From Streptomyces soli (GTDB lineage: Bacteria; Actinomycetota; Actinomycetes; Streptomycetales; Streptomycetaceae), in contig NZ_RJVR01000309.1 of assembly GCF_003999195.1 (NCBI RefSeq), forward strand, positions 1 through 64,000: DNA of 64,000 nt. Reading direction: 5' to 3'. Shown here in pieces: positions 24,744 through 34,311 of the stretch. The notes under the pieces are model-generated. The model was given only the letters and a program-made list of their open reading frames with translations, was not told the DNA's origin and searched no databases. A program made the translations under genes and the position numbers. How positions within the stretch are numbered: position 1 is the stretch's first letter; every line of letters begins with the position of its first letter.

Positions 24744-26167
24744 TAGAAGGCGAAGACCGCCGCCACCGCGTAGAGCGCCACCGGCACCTCGCGGCCCCGC
24801 CCGGCGGCCAGCCGCAGCACGCAGAAGACGATGAAGCCGATACCGATGCCATTGGTGATCGAGTACGTGAACGGCATCAGCAGCATGGTCAGGAACGCCG
24901 GGATGGCGATCGTGAAGTCGCTCCAGTCGATGTCCCGGATGCCGCCCGCCAGGATCAGGAAGCCCACCGCGACCAGAGCCGGCGTCGCCGCCTGGGCCGG
25001 GACCATGGTGGCCACCGGCGTGAGGAACAGCGCGACCACGAACAGCAGCCCGGTGACGATCGAAGCCAGGCCGGTGCGCGCACCCTCGCCCGCCCCGGCC
25101 GTGGACTCGGCGAAGCAGGTGTTGGCGGAGCTGGAGGTGAAGCCGCCGGCGGCGGTCGCGATGCCGTCCACCATCAGCACCTTGCTCATGCCGGGCAGGT
25201 CACCGTTCTTGTCCAGCAGATGCGCCTCGTCACTGACGCCGAGGATCGTGCCCATCGCGTCGAAGAAGCAGCTCAGCAGCACCGTGAAGACGAACAGCAC
25301 CCCGGTCAGGAAGCCGACCTGATGGAAGCCGCCGAAGAGGCTGACCTTGCCGATGAGCCCGAAGTCCGGCGACGAGACCGGGTTGCCCGGCCACTGCGGC
25401 ACCGTGAGGCCCCACGCGGCGGGCTTGATGTCAGCGAGCGTGTTGATGATCAGCGCCAGCACGGTCATCGAGACGATGCTGATCAGGATCGCTCCCGACA
25501 CCTTGCGGATGATCAGGATCAGGGTCAGCAGCGTGCCCAGGATGAAGATCAGCACCGGCCAGCCGGTGAGGTGACCGTCCGACCCGAGCTGCACCGGGAC
25601 GGTGGTGTGCGCGGCGTCCGGCATCCGGCTGACGAAGCCGCCGTCGACCAGGCCGATCAGCATGATGAACAGGCCGATCCCGATCGCGATCGCCTTCCGC
25701 AGGCCCAGGGGCACGGCGCTCATCACTCGCTCCCGCAGCCCCGTGGCCACCAGGACCATGATCGCGAAGCCGGCCAGTACGACCATCCCCATCGCGTCCG
25801 GCCAGCTCATCTTCGGCGCGAGCTGCAGCGCGACCACGCTGTTCACGCCAAGACCGGCGGCGAGCGCGATCGGGACGTTGCCGATCACGCCCATCAGCAG
25901 CGTGGTGAACGCGGCGGTGATGACGGTGGCCGTCACCAGCTGGCCGTTGTTGAGGTGGTGACCGAACTTGTCGGTGCCCGAGCTGAGGATGATCGGGTTC
26001 AGCACGATGATGTAGGCCATCGCGAAGAAGGTCGCCAGGCCGCCGCGGACCTCCCGGGCGACGGAGGATCCGCGCTCGGAGATCTTGAAGTAGCCGTCGA
26101 GGGCGTTCTTCGGCGGCTTGGAGGGCAGCTTGGCAGCGTCGACCGACGCGGTGGCCGAGGGGGACAT
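24710..26167 (-). CDS. NCS2-family nucleobase permease (guanine/hypoxanthine, AzgA/PbuG-like)
   Basis: 485 aa with about 12-14 membrane helices. Family features: REVRGGLATFFAMAYIIVLNPIILS near the N-terminus, GLGVNSVVAL, the SANTCFAESTAGAGEGARTGLAS stretch that carries the substrate-contacting Glu in helix 10, and WSDFTIAIPAFLTMLLMPFTYSITNGIGIGF at the end. It imports purine bases by proton symport. No purine riboswitch is visible in the 140-bp leader. Confidence 0.92.
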   Translation of the reverse strand: MSPSATASVDAAKLPSKPPKNALDGYFKISERGSSVAREVRGGLATFFAMAYIIVLNPIILSSGTDKFGHHLNNGQLVTATVITAAFTTLLMGVIGNVPIALAAGLGVNSVVALQLAPKMSWPDAMGMVVLAGFAIMVLVATGLRERVMSAVPLGLRKAIAIGIGLFIMLIGLVDGGFVSRMPDAAHTTVPVQLGSDGHLTGWPVLIFILGTLLTLILIIRKVSGAILISIVSMTVLALIINTLADIKPAAWGLTVPQWPGNPVSSPDFGLIGKVSLFGGFHQVGFLTGVLFVFTVLLSCFFDAMGTILGVSDEAHLLDKNGDLPGMSKVLMVDGIATAAGGFTSSSANTCFAESTAGAGEGARTGLASIVTGLLFVVALFLTPVATMVPAQAATPALVAVGFLILAGGIRDIDWSDFTIAIPAFLTMLLMPFTYSITNGIGIGFIVFCVLRLAAGRGREVPVALYAVAAVFAFYYLMPALGLAS

Positions 26168-26307
26168 TACGGGTCCTTGCGGGTGCGGGTTCAGATGTTT
26201 CTACGAATGATTCCGGTCAGACCCGGAGCGTTTCAGTATGAACATATGAACGGCTTAAACGCTATCTCCGCGCGTAGATGACTGGCTGGAGCGCATACCC
26301 TGTGCAC

Positions 26308-26592
26308 ATGCGACTGAGCCAGTGGACGACGCCGGAGCGCGAGGCGCCCGAGCCCTTGGAGGCGAACGACGTCGCGACCGTCACGATCGGCACGATCGTG
26401 TGGTTCGCCCTCTTCGTCGTCCAGGTGCCCTTCTACGGCTGGTACGCCGCCCACGGCCACGCCTGGTGGATCTGGACCTGCCTCGCCGGCGCCGGCCTCG
26501 GCCTCATCGGCCTGCGCTACGTACGCGCCCGGCGCGACGCACTACGCCGCGCGGCTGCCAAGGACGACACCTCGGATCAGCCTCAGGAATGA
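26308..26592 (+). CDS. DUF2530 membrane protein
   Basis: 94 aa from the ATG at 26308 (RLSQWTTPEREAPEPLEANDV). Two hydrophobic helices (TVTIGTIVWFALFVVQVPFYGWY and WWIWTCLAGAGLGLIGLRYV) are joined by a short HGHA loop; a basic stretch RARRDALRR follows. Length and pattern match the DUF2530 family. It stands between the divergent NCS2 gene and the P-type ATPase, with no known function. Confidence 0.8.
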   Translation: MRLSQWTTPEREAPEPLEANDVATVTIGTIVWFALFVVQVPFYGWYAAHGHAWWIWTCLAGAGLGLIGLRYVRARRDALRRAAAKDDTSDQPQE

Positions 26593-26667
26593 CACCGACC
26601 CCGAGATCTCCCGCACAGCAGGGGGCTCGGAAGGTGCCGGGGCGATTCCGCACGTACCGTCGAATTC

Positions 26668-29064
26668 ATGACGGATCGCGTGGAGCTCGAGGTCATTCCA
26701 CAAGCCGGGCTGAACGCGGCGCAGGTCGCGGAGCGGGTCGCGCGTGGGGAGGTCAACGACGTACCGGTGCGTTCGTCGCGCTCGCTGGCGGAGATCGTAC
26801 GGTCCAACGTCTTCACGCGGTTCAACGCGATCATCGGTGTGCTGTTCCTGATCATTCTGGCCGTGGGGCCGATCCAGGACGGTCTGTTCGGCTTCGTCAT
26901 CGTCGCCAACACCGCGATCGGCATCATCCAGGAGTGGCGCGCCAAGCAGACCCTCGACAGCCTCGCCGTCATCGGCGAGGCGAAACCCACGGTCCGCAGG
27001 GACGGGGTCGCCGCGCCCGTGGCGACCTCCGAGATCGTCCTCGACGACGTCATCGAGCTCGGCGCGGGCGACAAGGTCGTGGTCGACGGTGAGGTCGTGG
27101 AGGCGGAGAGCCTCGAGATCGACGAATCCCTGCTCACCGGCGAGGCGGACCCGGTCGTCAAACGCCCCGGCGACAGCGTGATGTCGGGCAGCTTCGTGGT
27201 CGCCGGCAGCGGCGCCTTCAGGGCCACCAGGGTCGGCCGGGAGGCGTACGCCGCACAGCTCGCCGAAGAGGCAGCCCGGTTCACGCTGGTCCACTCCGAG
27301 CTGCGCAGCGGTATCAGCCAGATCCTGAAGTACGTGACCTGGATGATGGTGCCAACCGCCATCGGGCTCATCGTCAGCCAGCTCGTCGTCGAGCGGCACA
27401 ACTGGCGCGAGGCCGTCCTGCGCATGGTCGGCGGCATCGTGCCGATGGTCCCGGAAGGACTGGTCCTGCTCACCTCGGTCGCCTTCGCGATCGGCGTCAT
27501 CCGGCTCGGCCGCAAGCAGGTCCTGGTGCAGGAGCTGCCCGCCATCGAGGGGCTGGCCCGGGTCGACGTGGTCTGCCTGGACAAGACCGGCACCCTGACC
27601 GAGGGCGGCATGGACGTCACCGACCTGCGGCTGCTCAGCGGCGCCGACGAGGAGTACGTCAAGCGGGTCCTCGGCGCCCTCGGGGCCGCCGACCCGCGCC
27701 CCAACGCCAGCCTGCGGGCGATCATCGCCACCTACCCGGACCCCTACTGGCGCTACACCGAATCGCTGCCCTTCTCCTCCGCCCGCAAATACAGCGGCGC
27801 CACCTTCAACGACCCCGACGGCGACACCAGTACGTGGCTGCTCGGCGCCCCCGACATCCTCCTGCCGGCCGGCGATCCGGCACTGCGCGAGGTCGATGAG
27901 CTCAACGACCAGGGCCTGCGCGTCCTCCTCCTCGCCCGCGTCCACAACAGCCCAGGCCGCATCGAGCTGTTCGACCCGGCGGTCGCGAACGGCGCCACGC
28001 CGACTGTCCTGGTCGTCCTGGAGCAGCGGCTGCGCCCCGACGCCGCCGACACGCTGCGCTACTTCGCCGAGCAGGACGTCCACGCCAAGGTCATCTCCGG
28101 TGACAACGCGGTCTCCGTCGGCGCCGTCGCCGCCAAACTCGGCCTCCCCGGAGCCGAACAGCCGGTAGACGCACGCCAGTTGCCCGCCGACCCGCACACC
28201 ATGGCGGCGGAACTCGACAAGGCCGCCGTCTTCGGCCGAGTGAGCCCGCAGCAGAAGCGGGAGATGGTGGGCGCGCTCCAGACCCGTGGCCACACGGTCG
28301 CGATGACCGGCGACGGCGTCAACGACGTACTGGCCCTGAAGGACGCCGACATCGGCGTCGCGATGGGCTCCGGCAGCGAGGCGACCCGGGCCGTGGCCCA
28401 GATCGTCCTGCTCGACAACAGCTTCGCCACCCTGCCGTCGGTCGTCGCCGAGGGCCGCCGCGTCATCGGCAACATCACGCGCGTCGCGACCCTCTTCCTG
28501 ACCAAGACCGTCTACTCGGTGCTGCTCGCCATCCTCGTCGCCATCTGCCAGGTGCCCTACCCCTTCCTGCCCCGCCATCTGACGCTGCTCTCCACGCTCA
28601 CCATCGGCGTGCCCGCCTTCTTCCTGGCCCTGGCCCCCAACAAGGAGCGCGCCCAGCCCCACTTCGTACGCCGCGTGATGCGCTACTCCATGCCGGCCGG
28701 CGTGATCGCGGGCGCCGCGACCTTCGTGACCTACCTGCTGGCCCGCCACCACTACCAGGGCCCCGGCGCCCTCGACGCCGAGACGAGCGCGGCCACCCTG
28801 ACCCTCTTCCTGGTCTCGATGTGGGTCCTGGCCATCGTGGCCCGCCCCTACACCTGGTGGCGGATCCTCCTGGTCCTGGCCATGGGCGCCGCCTTCCTCG
28901 TTGTCCTCGCCACACCCGGGCTGCAGACCTTCTTCGCGCTCAAGCTGGTCGGCACGCAGGGGCCCTGGACCGCCGTGGCGGTGGCGGCGGCCGCGTCCGT
29001 CCTCCTGGAGGTCGCGTGGCGCCGGGCCGCCGTGGCAGACGGCAACCCGGCGCGGAGCGCGTGA
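26668..29064 (+). CDS. HAD-IC family P-type cation ATPase
   Basis: 798 aa. All P-type landmarks are in order: actuator motif [10 protein letters not shown], phosphorylation site [12 protein letters not shown] (around residue 310), hinge [25 protein letters not shown], and about ten membrane helices. There is no N-terminal heavy-metal-binding domain and no CPC motif; helix 4 instead contains [22 protein letters not shown], as in CtpE-like/class II Ca2+ or Mg2+ ATPases. An outwardly directed divalent cation pump is likely; the ion is not certain. Confidence 0.93.
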   Translation: MTDRVELEVIPQAGLNAAQVAERVARGEVNDVPVRSSRSLAEIVRSNVFTRFNAIIGVLFLIILAVGPIQDGLFGFVIVANTAIGIIQEWRAKQTLDSLAVIGEAKPTVRRDGVAAPVATSEIVLDDVIELGAGDKVVVDGEVVEAESLEIDESLLTGEADPVVKRPGDSVMSGSFVVAGSGAFRATRVGREAYAAQLAEEAARFTLVHSELRSGISQILKYVTWMMVPTAIGLIVSQLVVERHNWREAVLRMVGGIVPMVPEGLVLLTSVAFAIGVIRLGRKQVLVQELPAIEGLARVDVVCLDKTGTLTEGGMDVTDLRLLSGADEEYVKRVLGALGAADPRPNASLRAIIATYPDPYWRYTESLPFSSARKYSGATFNDPDGDTSTWLLGAPDILLPAGDPALREVDELNDQGLRVLLLARVHNSPGRIELFDPAVANGATPTVLVVLEQRLRPDAADTLRYFAEQDVHAKVISGDNAVSVGAVAAKLGLPGAEQPVDARQLPADPHTMAAELDKAAVFGRVSPQQKREMVGALQTRGHTVAMTGDGVNDVLALKDADIGVAMGSGSEATRAVAQIVLLDNSFATLPSVVAEGRRVIGNITRVATLFLTKTVYSVLLAILVAICQVPYPFLPRHLTLLSTLTIGVPAFFLALAPNKERAQPHFVRRVMRYSMPAGVIAGAATFVTYLLARHHYQGPGALDAETSAATLTLFLVSMWVLAIVARPYTWWRILLVLAMGAAFLVVLATPGLQTFFALKLVGTQGPWTAVAVAAAASVLLEVAWRRAAVADGNPARSA

Positions 29065-29075
29065 ACTTACGTGAA

Positions 29076-29596
29076 TTACCGAACATCGACGAAGTCGCCG
29101 GCCGTTGTCTTCGCCGCCGTGGTCGACGTGCCCGCGAAGCTCCAGCGCCAGTAGCGGTCGGCGGGAGCAGTGACGTTGGTCTTCAGCGCCCCCGTGCTGC
29201 TGGACTTCACCGTCTTGACGGTGCTGTACGTCGAGCTGCCCTTCTTGCGGAACTGCAGCTTCACGTCTCGCTTGCCGTAGGGCGTGTACTTGTTGGTGCC
29301 GGACCAGCTCGCGCGGGTCAGCTTGCCCTTGACGGTGAGGGTCCGGCCCTTCTTCACCGGCTCCGGCGAGGCATCGACGCCCAGCTTCGTCGCGCGCTTC
29401 ATCTTGACGGTGCCGTAGTAGTCGCCGTAGATGTCACCGTCCTTGCCCGTGGCCTGGGCGTGGACCTTCCAGTCGTCCGCGTATGCGTTCTTGAAGACCT
29501 CCTCCCGGGGGTCGATGGTGATCGTCGCCTTGCAGGTGTACCTATGACTGCCGGCGGAAGTGCACGTCGCCGCGTGCCAGTAGTAACAAGCCGGGG
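29076..29596 (-). pseudogene. N-terminally truncated secreted calcium-binding-like protein
   Basis: The frame encodes a C-terminal part only: YYWHAATCTSAGSHRYTCKA, VFKNAYADDWKVHAQATGKDG, VDASPEPVKKGRTLTVKGKL, VKLQFRKKGSSTYSTV and AAKTTAGDFVDVR at the end. These are blocks of the secreted Ig-like/calcium-binding proteins of Streptomyces, which normally have an N-terminal signal peptide and about 90 more residues. Here the frame is entered directly behind a stop codon and no start codon or signal is found. The upstream half is missing. Confidence 0.7.
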
Positions 29597-29629
29597 CTAC
29601 CGCACGACGACGTAGTCGCCCGTCGGATT
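29597..29629 (-). pseudogene. C-terminal stub of a second copy of the same secreted protein
   Basis: In another frame, ten codons read NPTGDYVVVR followed by TAG. This equals the C-terminus expected for a paralogue of the adjacent truncated gene (which ends TAGDFVDVR). The arrangement suggests a tandem pair in which a deletion removed nearly all of the first gene and the start of the second. Confidence 0.45.
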
Positions 29630-29635
29630 CGCTTG

Positions 29636-32600
29636 TCAGTCGAACCAACGGTCCCGCGCCAGCTCCTCGGTCCGGGTCGGATCCTCCAGCAGCGCGGCGA
29701 CCTCGAAGCGCCGCTGCCACTGCCCGGCCGCCCACGCCAGACCGGCCGCGACGCCCTCCAGGGTGGCGGCGTGGAGGACGCCGTCGACCCAGCGCCAGTC
29801 GAGTTCGATGTCGCCTTCAACCAGCAGTTCTTCGTGCTCGATGTACGTGAGCGGGGCGCCCGGCAGCAACTCCCTGACGGAGTCCGGGACATCGCGCGGT
29901 TCGCCCTGGGACGTGACCGGTGCGGCGTAGGCCTCGCTGAGCCGGCTCACCTGGAAGAGCTCGGCCAGCTCGGCCGCGCGGAAGGGCGGGACGGGGAGGA
30001 GGGGGCGGCCGGTGGCGAGGGGAAGGAGGTCGGGGGCGTCGGCGACGAGGGCGTCGGGGGCGTCGACGACGGTCACGTTTCGGCCATCGACGACGGCCCG
30101 GAGCTCGTCGGGGAGGGTGACCTGCTCGGGGTCGAGGGCGGCCAGCTCCGCGTAGAGCCGGTGCAACTGGGCCGGGGTGACCGGGCGGTCGGGGTCGGCG
30201 AGGCGGGCCAGCACCTCGGCGGCGCCGCCGGGCTCGTCGAGGAGGGCGGCGACGGAGGTGCGTACACCGAGAGCGCGCAGGACCTGCTCGTCGGCGGCGC
30301 CCGCCTCGACCTCGTCGTACAGCCCGGCGAGCAGCGAGTCCCCGCCGGCCGCGCGGAGACCGACGGGGTGACGGCCGTCGAGGACGGGGTGGTCGCGCAG
30401 CCACCAGGCGGCGTAGGAGCGTACGGATTCGGTGGTGCCGTCGGGCAGCAGGACGCGCAGCGGCTGGGTGATCGCGTCGCGCAGCGGCGGCCGGGACAGC
30501 ATGGCCAGGGCTTCCGGCCAGGCGTCGTCGTCGACCAGGTCGAGGTCGCGGACGGCGATGATCTCGGTGGCGACGGGCGGCACGTCGGTCTCCGGGAGGT
30601 GGTCCAGGACGTCCTCGCACCACACGTCGACGGCGTCCAGCAGACCCACGTCGTCCGGCTCTGCCCAGTCGCTCTCGCGCGGCTCCAGCTCGTCCGGGTC
30701 GAGGACCACATCGGCGGCACGGACGAGCGCGAAGGTGGCCAGGACGCCGACGGCGGTCAGCGGCTGCTCGCCCCAGCGGTCGGCCAGGTCGGCGTCCACG
30801 GCGCCGAGTTCACCCTCGCGGATGACCCGTTCGAAGGCGCTGCCGGGCAGGACCAGCTCACCGGCGGGGGCCAACTCGCCCTCGTCGTCGGGAAGGGCCA
30901 GGGCGCCGAGCCAGGGCTCGTCACCGGGGGCGAGGTTGGCGGCCCGTACGAGACCGAGCACGACCTCGGCCAGTTCCTCGGCGTCCAGGGCGGCGCCCCC
31001 GGCGTCGCCGTCGTCCCAGGACTCGTCGGCGTCCAGCGAGCCGGCGACGGCCGCCCGCACCTGCGGGGTGGTCAGCACGGCCCGGGGGGTCGCCGGGGTG
31101 GCGCCCAGCTTTTCGAGCAGGGGGTGCGCGGCCTCGGGGTGCGCCACCTTCAGGCCGAGCCGGGCCAGTTCGGCGGCGGCGGGCAGCGCGTCACGGGCGG
31201 CGGGGTCGGAGTCCCCGTACACCGTGTCCATCTCGGGCAGCGGAAGCAGGATCTGGCGGGGCCCGACCACGGTCCGGCCGTCGGCGAGCGGCACGGGGAG
31301 CCCGCTGAGCCGGTCGGGGTCGGTGCCGGCGAGGGAGTCGTAGAGCCGCCGCCACCAGGGCGCGGGGCGCTCGGCCCCGCCCAGGCGGTCGATCGCCTCG
31401 CCCAGCGGCAGCCGCGCCACGCCGAGGACGCGCAGTTCGGGGCGCCGCTCGAGCCCGGAGGGCAGCAGGGTCGGGAAGACCTCTGCCAGCACCTCCACGG
31501 TCGCCGCGCTCGCGCCCTCCAGCACCTCGGCCTCGACCGGCCGCAGCGCCTCCGGGTCGCCCTCCTCCGCCGCCACCGCCCGGGGCAGGAACGCGGTGCG
31601 GGGCAGCGCGGCGACCACGTGCCGGCGCAACTCCGCGTCCAACTCGCCCTTGCCCAGCGGCCCGGGAACCAGATCCACGATGCCTGGGCCGACCGGCCGC
31701 CATTCGCGCAGCAGCTTCACGTAGGCCTCGGCGGCCCGCTCGATCAGGAAGTCGGTGAGCGGGCCCGGCGCGGCGTGGCGCCGGGTCGGGTCCAGCGGCA
31801 GCGAGGCGATCAGCAGGGCGGGCAGGCCGAGCGGCTCGTCCGTCGGCGTCGGTGCGTGCACGACCGGCGTCGTCCGGGGGCGCTCCGGCGCACCCTCCGC
31901 CGCCACCGGCACCGCCCAGGTCAGCGACCACACCGGCCGCAGCCGCTCCTCCACCGGCCGGTCGGCCAGCAGCGCCGCGTCGAGCCGGCCGGCCTCGGTG
32001 ACGGTGCGCCAGCGGGTCGTACCGCTCGCGCTGTCCTCGATGACGACCGCCTCGTCGTCCTGGCGGCGGGTCAGCGTCCGTACACCCTCCGGCGTGTCGA
32101 CGACCACCTCGTCCAGGCCGGTGAGCGTCAGCAGCAGCGCGTCGTCGATCCCGGCGAGCAGATGCTGTACGAGATCCTCGGCCGCGCCGTCGCGCAGCGG
32201 CAGCACGACCACGGTGTCGTACCCCTCCGGCGCGGTGCCCTCGGCGGGCAGCGGCAGGCGCAGGAGCGGGACATGGCCGTCACGGCGCCGCAGCTCGTCC
32301 TCGAGCGCCGGGACATGCGCGGCCAGATCGCGGGCCTCGGCCAGGGACCAGCGCACGCCGCCGGTACGGCTCACAACGGCGGGCTCGTCACTGACGGCCA
32401 GTACAGCGGAGAAGCCGACGCCGAAGCGGCCGACCGTCTCCTCGGTGTCCTCCCGCTTGGCGCTCGCGCGCAAGGTCGAGAGCGACTCCACGGCTGCCGC
32501 GTCGAGCGGTGCGCCGGTGTTGGCGGCGGCGAGCACGCCCTCACGGAACGTCAGCCGCAGCCGGCCCGGCGTCTTGGCCCGTACGGCGGCATCTGCCGCG

Positions 32601-32791
32601 TTCTGGGCCAGCTCGATGACCAGCCGGTCCCGGTAGCCGCCCAGCGCGAGGTCCTCCTCGGCGTTCGCGTCCTCCCGGAACCTCGCCGGCGACGCACCCC
32701 ACGCGTCCAGCACGCCCCGACGCAGCCGCGCGGTCCCGAACGGATCAGCCCCGCCCTCCGGCTCCCGCCGCACCACTCCCGTGCCGCTCAC
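29636..32791 (-). CDS. Large Hsp90/sacsin-like ATP-binding protein
   Basis: 1051 aa from the GTG at 32791 (AGGGAG upstream). The N-terminal 250 residues form a GHKL ATPase like that of sacsin and Hsp90: LVIELAQNAADAA (N-box), TLRFREGVLAAANTGAPL, and ETVGRFGVGFSAVLAVSD (lid and G2 box). The following 800 residues are rich in Leu, Glu and Asp with repeated helical segments but no known domain. It is cytoplasmic. Proteins of this kind are conserved next to the DUF3027 gene in Streptomyces; a chaperone role is assumed only from the ATPase. Confidence 0.8.
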   Translation of the reverse strand: MSGTGVVRREPEGGADPFGTARLRRGVLDAWGASPARFREDANAEEDLALGGYRDRLVIELAQNAADAAVRAKTPGRLRLTFREGVLAAANTGAPLDAAAVESLSTLRASAKREDTEETVGRFGVGFSAVLAVSDEPAVVSRTGGVRWSLAEARDLAAHVPALEDELRRRDGHVPLLRLPLPAEGTAPEGYDTVVVLPLRDGAAEDLVQHLLAGIDDALLLTLTGLDEVVVDTPEGVRTLTRRQDDEAVVIEDSASGTTRWRTVTEAGRLDAALLADRPVEERLRPVWSLTWAVPVAAEGAPERPRTTPVVHAPTPTDEPLGLPALLIASLPLDPTRRHAAPGPLTDFLIERAAEAYVKLLREWRPVGPGIVDLVPGPLGKGELDAELRRHVVAALPRTAFLPRAVAAEEGDPEALRPVEAEVLEGASAATVEVLAEVFPTLLPSGLERRPELRVLGVARLPLGEAIDRLGGAERPAPWWRRLYDSLAGTDPDRLSGLPVPLADGRTVVGPRQILLPLPEMDTVYGDSDPAARDALPAAAELARLGLKVAHPEAAHPLLEKLGATPATPRAVLTTPQVRAAVAGSLDADESWDDGDAGGAALDAEELAEVVLGLVRAANLAPGDEPWLGALALPDDEGELAPAGELVLPGSAFERVIREGELGAVDADLADRWGEQPLTAVGVLATFALVRAADVVLDPDELEPRESDWAEPDDVGLLDAVDVWCEDVLDHLPETDVPPVATEIIAVRDLDLVDDDAWPEALAMLSRPPLRDAITQPLRVLLPDGTTESVRSYAAWWLRDHPVLDGRHPVGLRAAGGDSLLAGLYDEVEAGAADEQVLRALGVRTSVAALLDEPGGAAEVLARLADPDRPVTPAQLHRLYAELAALDPEQVTLPDELRAVVDGRNVTVVDAPDALVADAPDLLPLATGRPLLPVPPFRAAELAELFQVSRLSEAYAAPVTSQGEPRDVPDSVRELLPGAPLTYIEHEELLVEGDIELDWRWVDGVLHAATLEGVAAGLAWAAGQWQRRFEVAALLEDPTRTEELARDRWFD

Positions 32792-32897
32792 GTCGTCTCT
32801 CCCTCTGCGAATGTTCTGCCGAACCCTTGTCCGGCGAAGGTACCCCGCGCACGCGGGCCGCCGCCCCGGGGCCTTTTCGCCCACCCACCCTCCCGTT

Positions 32898-33085
32898 ACC
32901 GGGTTGTGGGAGAACGTTCCGCTGGGGGTGGGGGCACTCTCCCCCAGACTCCGTCCGGGGGGACCCCCACCAGCCTTCGGGCGGTGGGGGCACTCCCCCA
33001 GCCTTCGGCCGGGGGGACCCCCACCCAGCCGCCAGGCTGGGGGAGGACCCCCACCCAAAGGAAGCTTTGGGGGGCTGACACAACC
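32898..33085. repeat. G-rich palindromic mosaic between the Hsp90-like and DUF3027 genes
   Basis: Five or six short modules follow one another: GGGTTGTGGGAGAACGTTCC, CTCTCCCCCAGACTCCGTCC, GACCCCCACCAGCCTTCGG, CCCCCAGCCTTCGGCCGGG, CCCACCCAGCCGCCAGGCTG and GGGGGAGGACCCCCACCC. Each can form a hairpin, and several equal modules of the elements at 16865-17107 and 35672-35887. This is most of the 32792-33204 gap, which otherwise holds nothing I can recognise apart from promoter sequence. Confidence 0.6.
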
Positions 33086-33204
33086 CGGCCACCGGCGGAA
33101 AGCCGCCGACGCACCCGCAACCGTCCAACTGCCCAAGCGCACCGGGCGAAGCCCGAAAGGCTCTCGGGGGCTGGGGCCGAACCGAGTGCGGACGGCGCCG
33201 CAGG

Positions 33205-34098
33205 CTAGGAGTGGCCCAACTCCTCCGCCGGCCCGCCGTCCTCGACGGAGCCGTGGCGGTCGGGGTGAAGAGGAAGCGGCTCGACGGCGGTCTCGTCGAG
33301 AACGGGCGGCGCCGGCCGCGGAGGCTTCGGCATGACCGCCGCCTCCGAGTGCCCCCCGCAGCCGTACGCGAGCGAGACGACGTGCCCGTCGGCCGGCGAG
33401 AACTCGTTCGCGCAGACACCGAAGGCCTGCCGCAGGGAGCCCGCCAGGGGGACGAGGAAGCCGCAGGTGATGCAGGGCGCCGGGGCGGCCTGGGCCATGG
33501 CGGTCTTGGGGCCGAACTTCTCCTCCCAGCGGTCGGCGGCGGCGTGCAGCCCGTAGCGCGAGAGGACCCGGGGCCGGCCCATGCCGATTTCCAGGGCGAC
33601 CGCCCCGATCGTGCCGACGGCCGGCAGATCGGTGGATTCGAGGGCGACGTCGTCCTCGCCGACCGTCTCCGCGAGCTCGGCGACGACGGAGTTCGGCGGC
33701 GGGGTGTCCTCGCCGGTCCAGCCAGGTTCCAGCCGAAGATCCTCGGCCTCGGTCGGCAGAAGATCGCCGGGGCCCATGTCACCCGGACGGAGTCGCTCGC
33801 TCCAGGGAACCCACTCGGGCGCGAGCACCGCCTCGGGGCCGGGCAGCAGGACGGTCTCGTCCAGGGTGACCGCCTTGGCGCGCGCCGCGCGGGTGATTGT
33901 CACCGCCCAGCGCCACCCCCGGTAGGCCGGCTCACGGCACTCGAACAGGTGCGTGACGACGCGTTCTCCCTCGGCCACCGCCCCGAGGTGGTCCCCGACC
34001 GCGTCGGCCCCGAAGGCCTCCTCGGCCGCCGAGAGAGCGACATCGACGGCCTCGGCGCACAGGCGGTCAGGGGTACGGCTTCGCATCGCAGCACTCAC
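33205..34098 (-). CDS. DUF3027 family protein
   Basis: 297 aa from the GTG at 34098 (an ATG at 34086 is the alternative). Conserved blocks RTPDRLCAEAVDVALSAAEEA, HLFECREPAYRGWRWAVTI, WVPWSERLRPGDMGPGDLLP and the cysteine pair PCITCGFLVPL with AYGCGGHSE near the C-terminus identify the family, which is restricted to actinobacteria. The C-x2-C and C-x-x-H-like residues could bind zinc. Cytoplasmic; function unknown. Divergent from the MFS gene. Confidence 0.85.
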   Translation of the reverse strand: MSAAMRSRTPDRLCAEAVDVALSAAEEAFGADAVGDHLGAVAEGERVVTHLFECREPAYRGWRWAVTITRAARAKAVTLDETVLLPGPEAVLAPEWVPWSERLRPGDMGPGDLLPTEAEDLRLEPGWTGEDTPPPNSVVAELAETVGEDDVALESTDLPAVGTIGAVALEIGMGRPRVLSRYGLHAAADRWEEKFGPKTAMAQAAPAPCITCGFLVPLAGSLRQAFGVCANEFSPADGHVVSLAYGCGGHSEAAVMPKPPRPAPPVLDETAVEPLPLHPDRHGSVEDGGPAEELGHS

Positions 34099-34311
34099 AA
34101 GAATCGATTCTCTCCTACGCCGTTTCACGCGTGCGCCGACCGGAGGGCGGGCGGTGGCGGAGCGGACCGTAGGACCGCGTCGACGCCACCTTCCGGACAA
34201 CCTCGGGCGCACCTGTTGACACTATTCTGCGGGATCGCACGCTATCGGTGCGCACCGCATGCGCAAAGGATGGGGTGTGGATCGGGTAGAGATGCCGTCC
34301 CGTGGGGCAGT

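Noticed and set aside
26168-26307. Purine riboswitch ahead of the NCS2 permease
   Set aside because: The conserved loop sequences of the purine aptamer are absent; only short repeats of GTTCAT are seen.
32898-33085. CRISPR-like tandem repeats
   Set aside because: Units vary in length and sequence, are G-rich hairpins without spacers of constant size, and no cas gene is nearby.
33211-34311. Plus-strand upstream extension of the MFS frame (to 820 codons)
   Set aside because: It is antisense to the DUF3027 gene; protein features start only at 34312.
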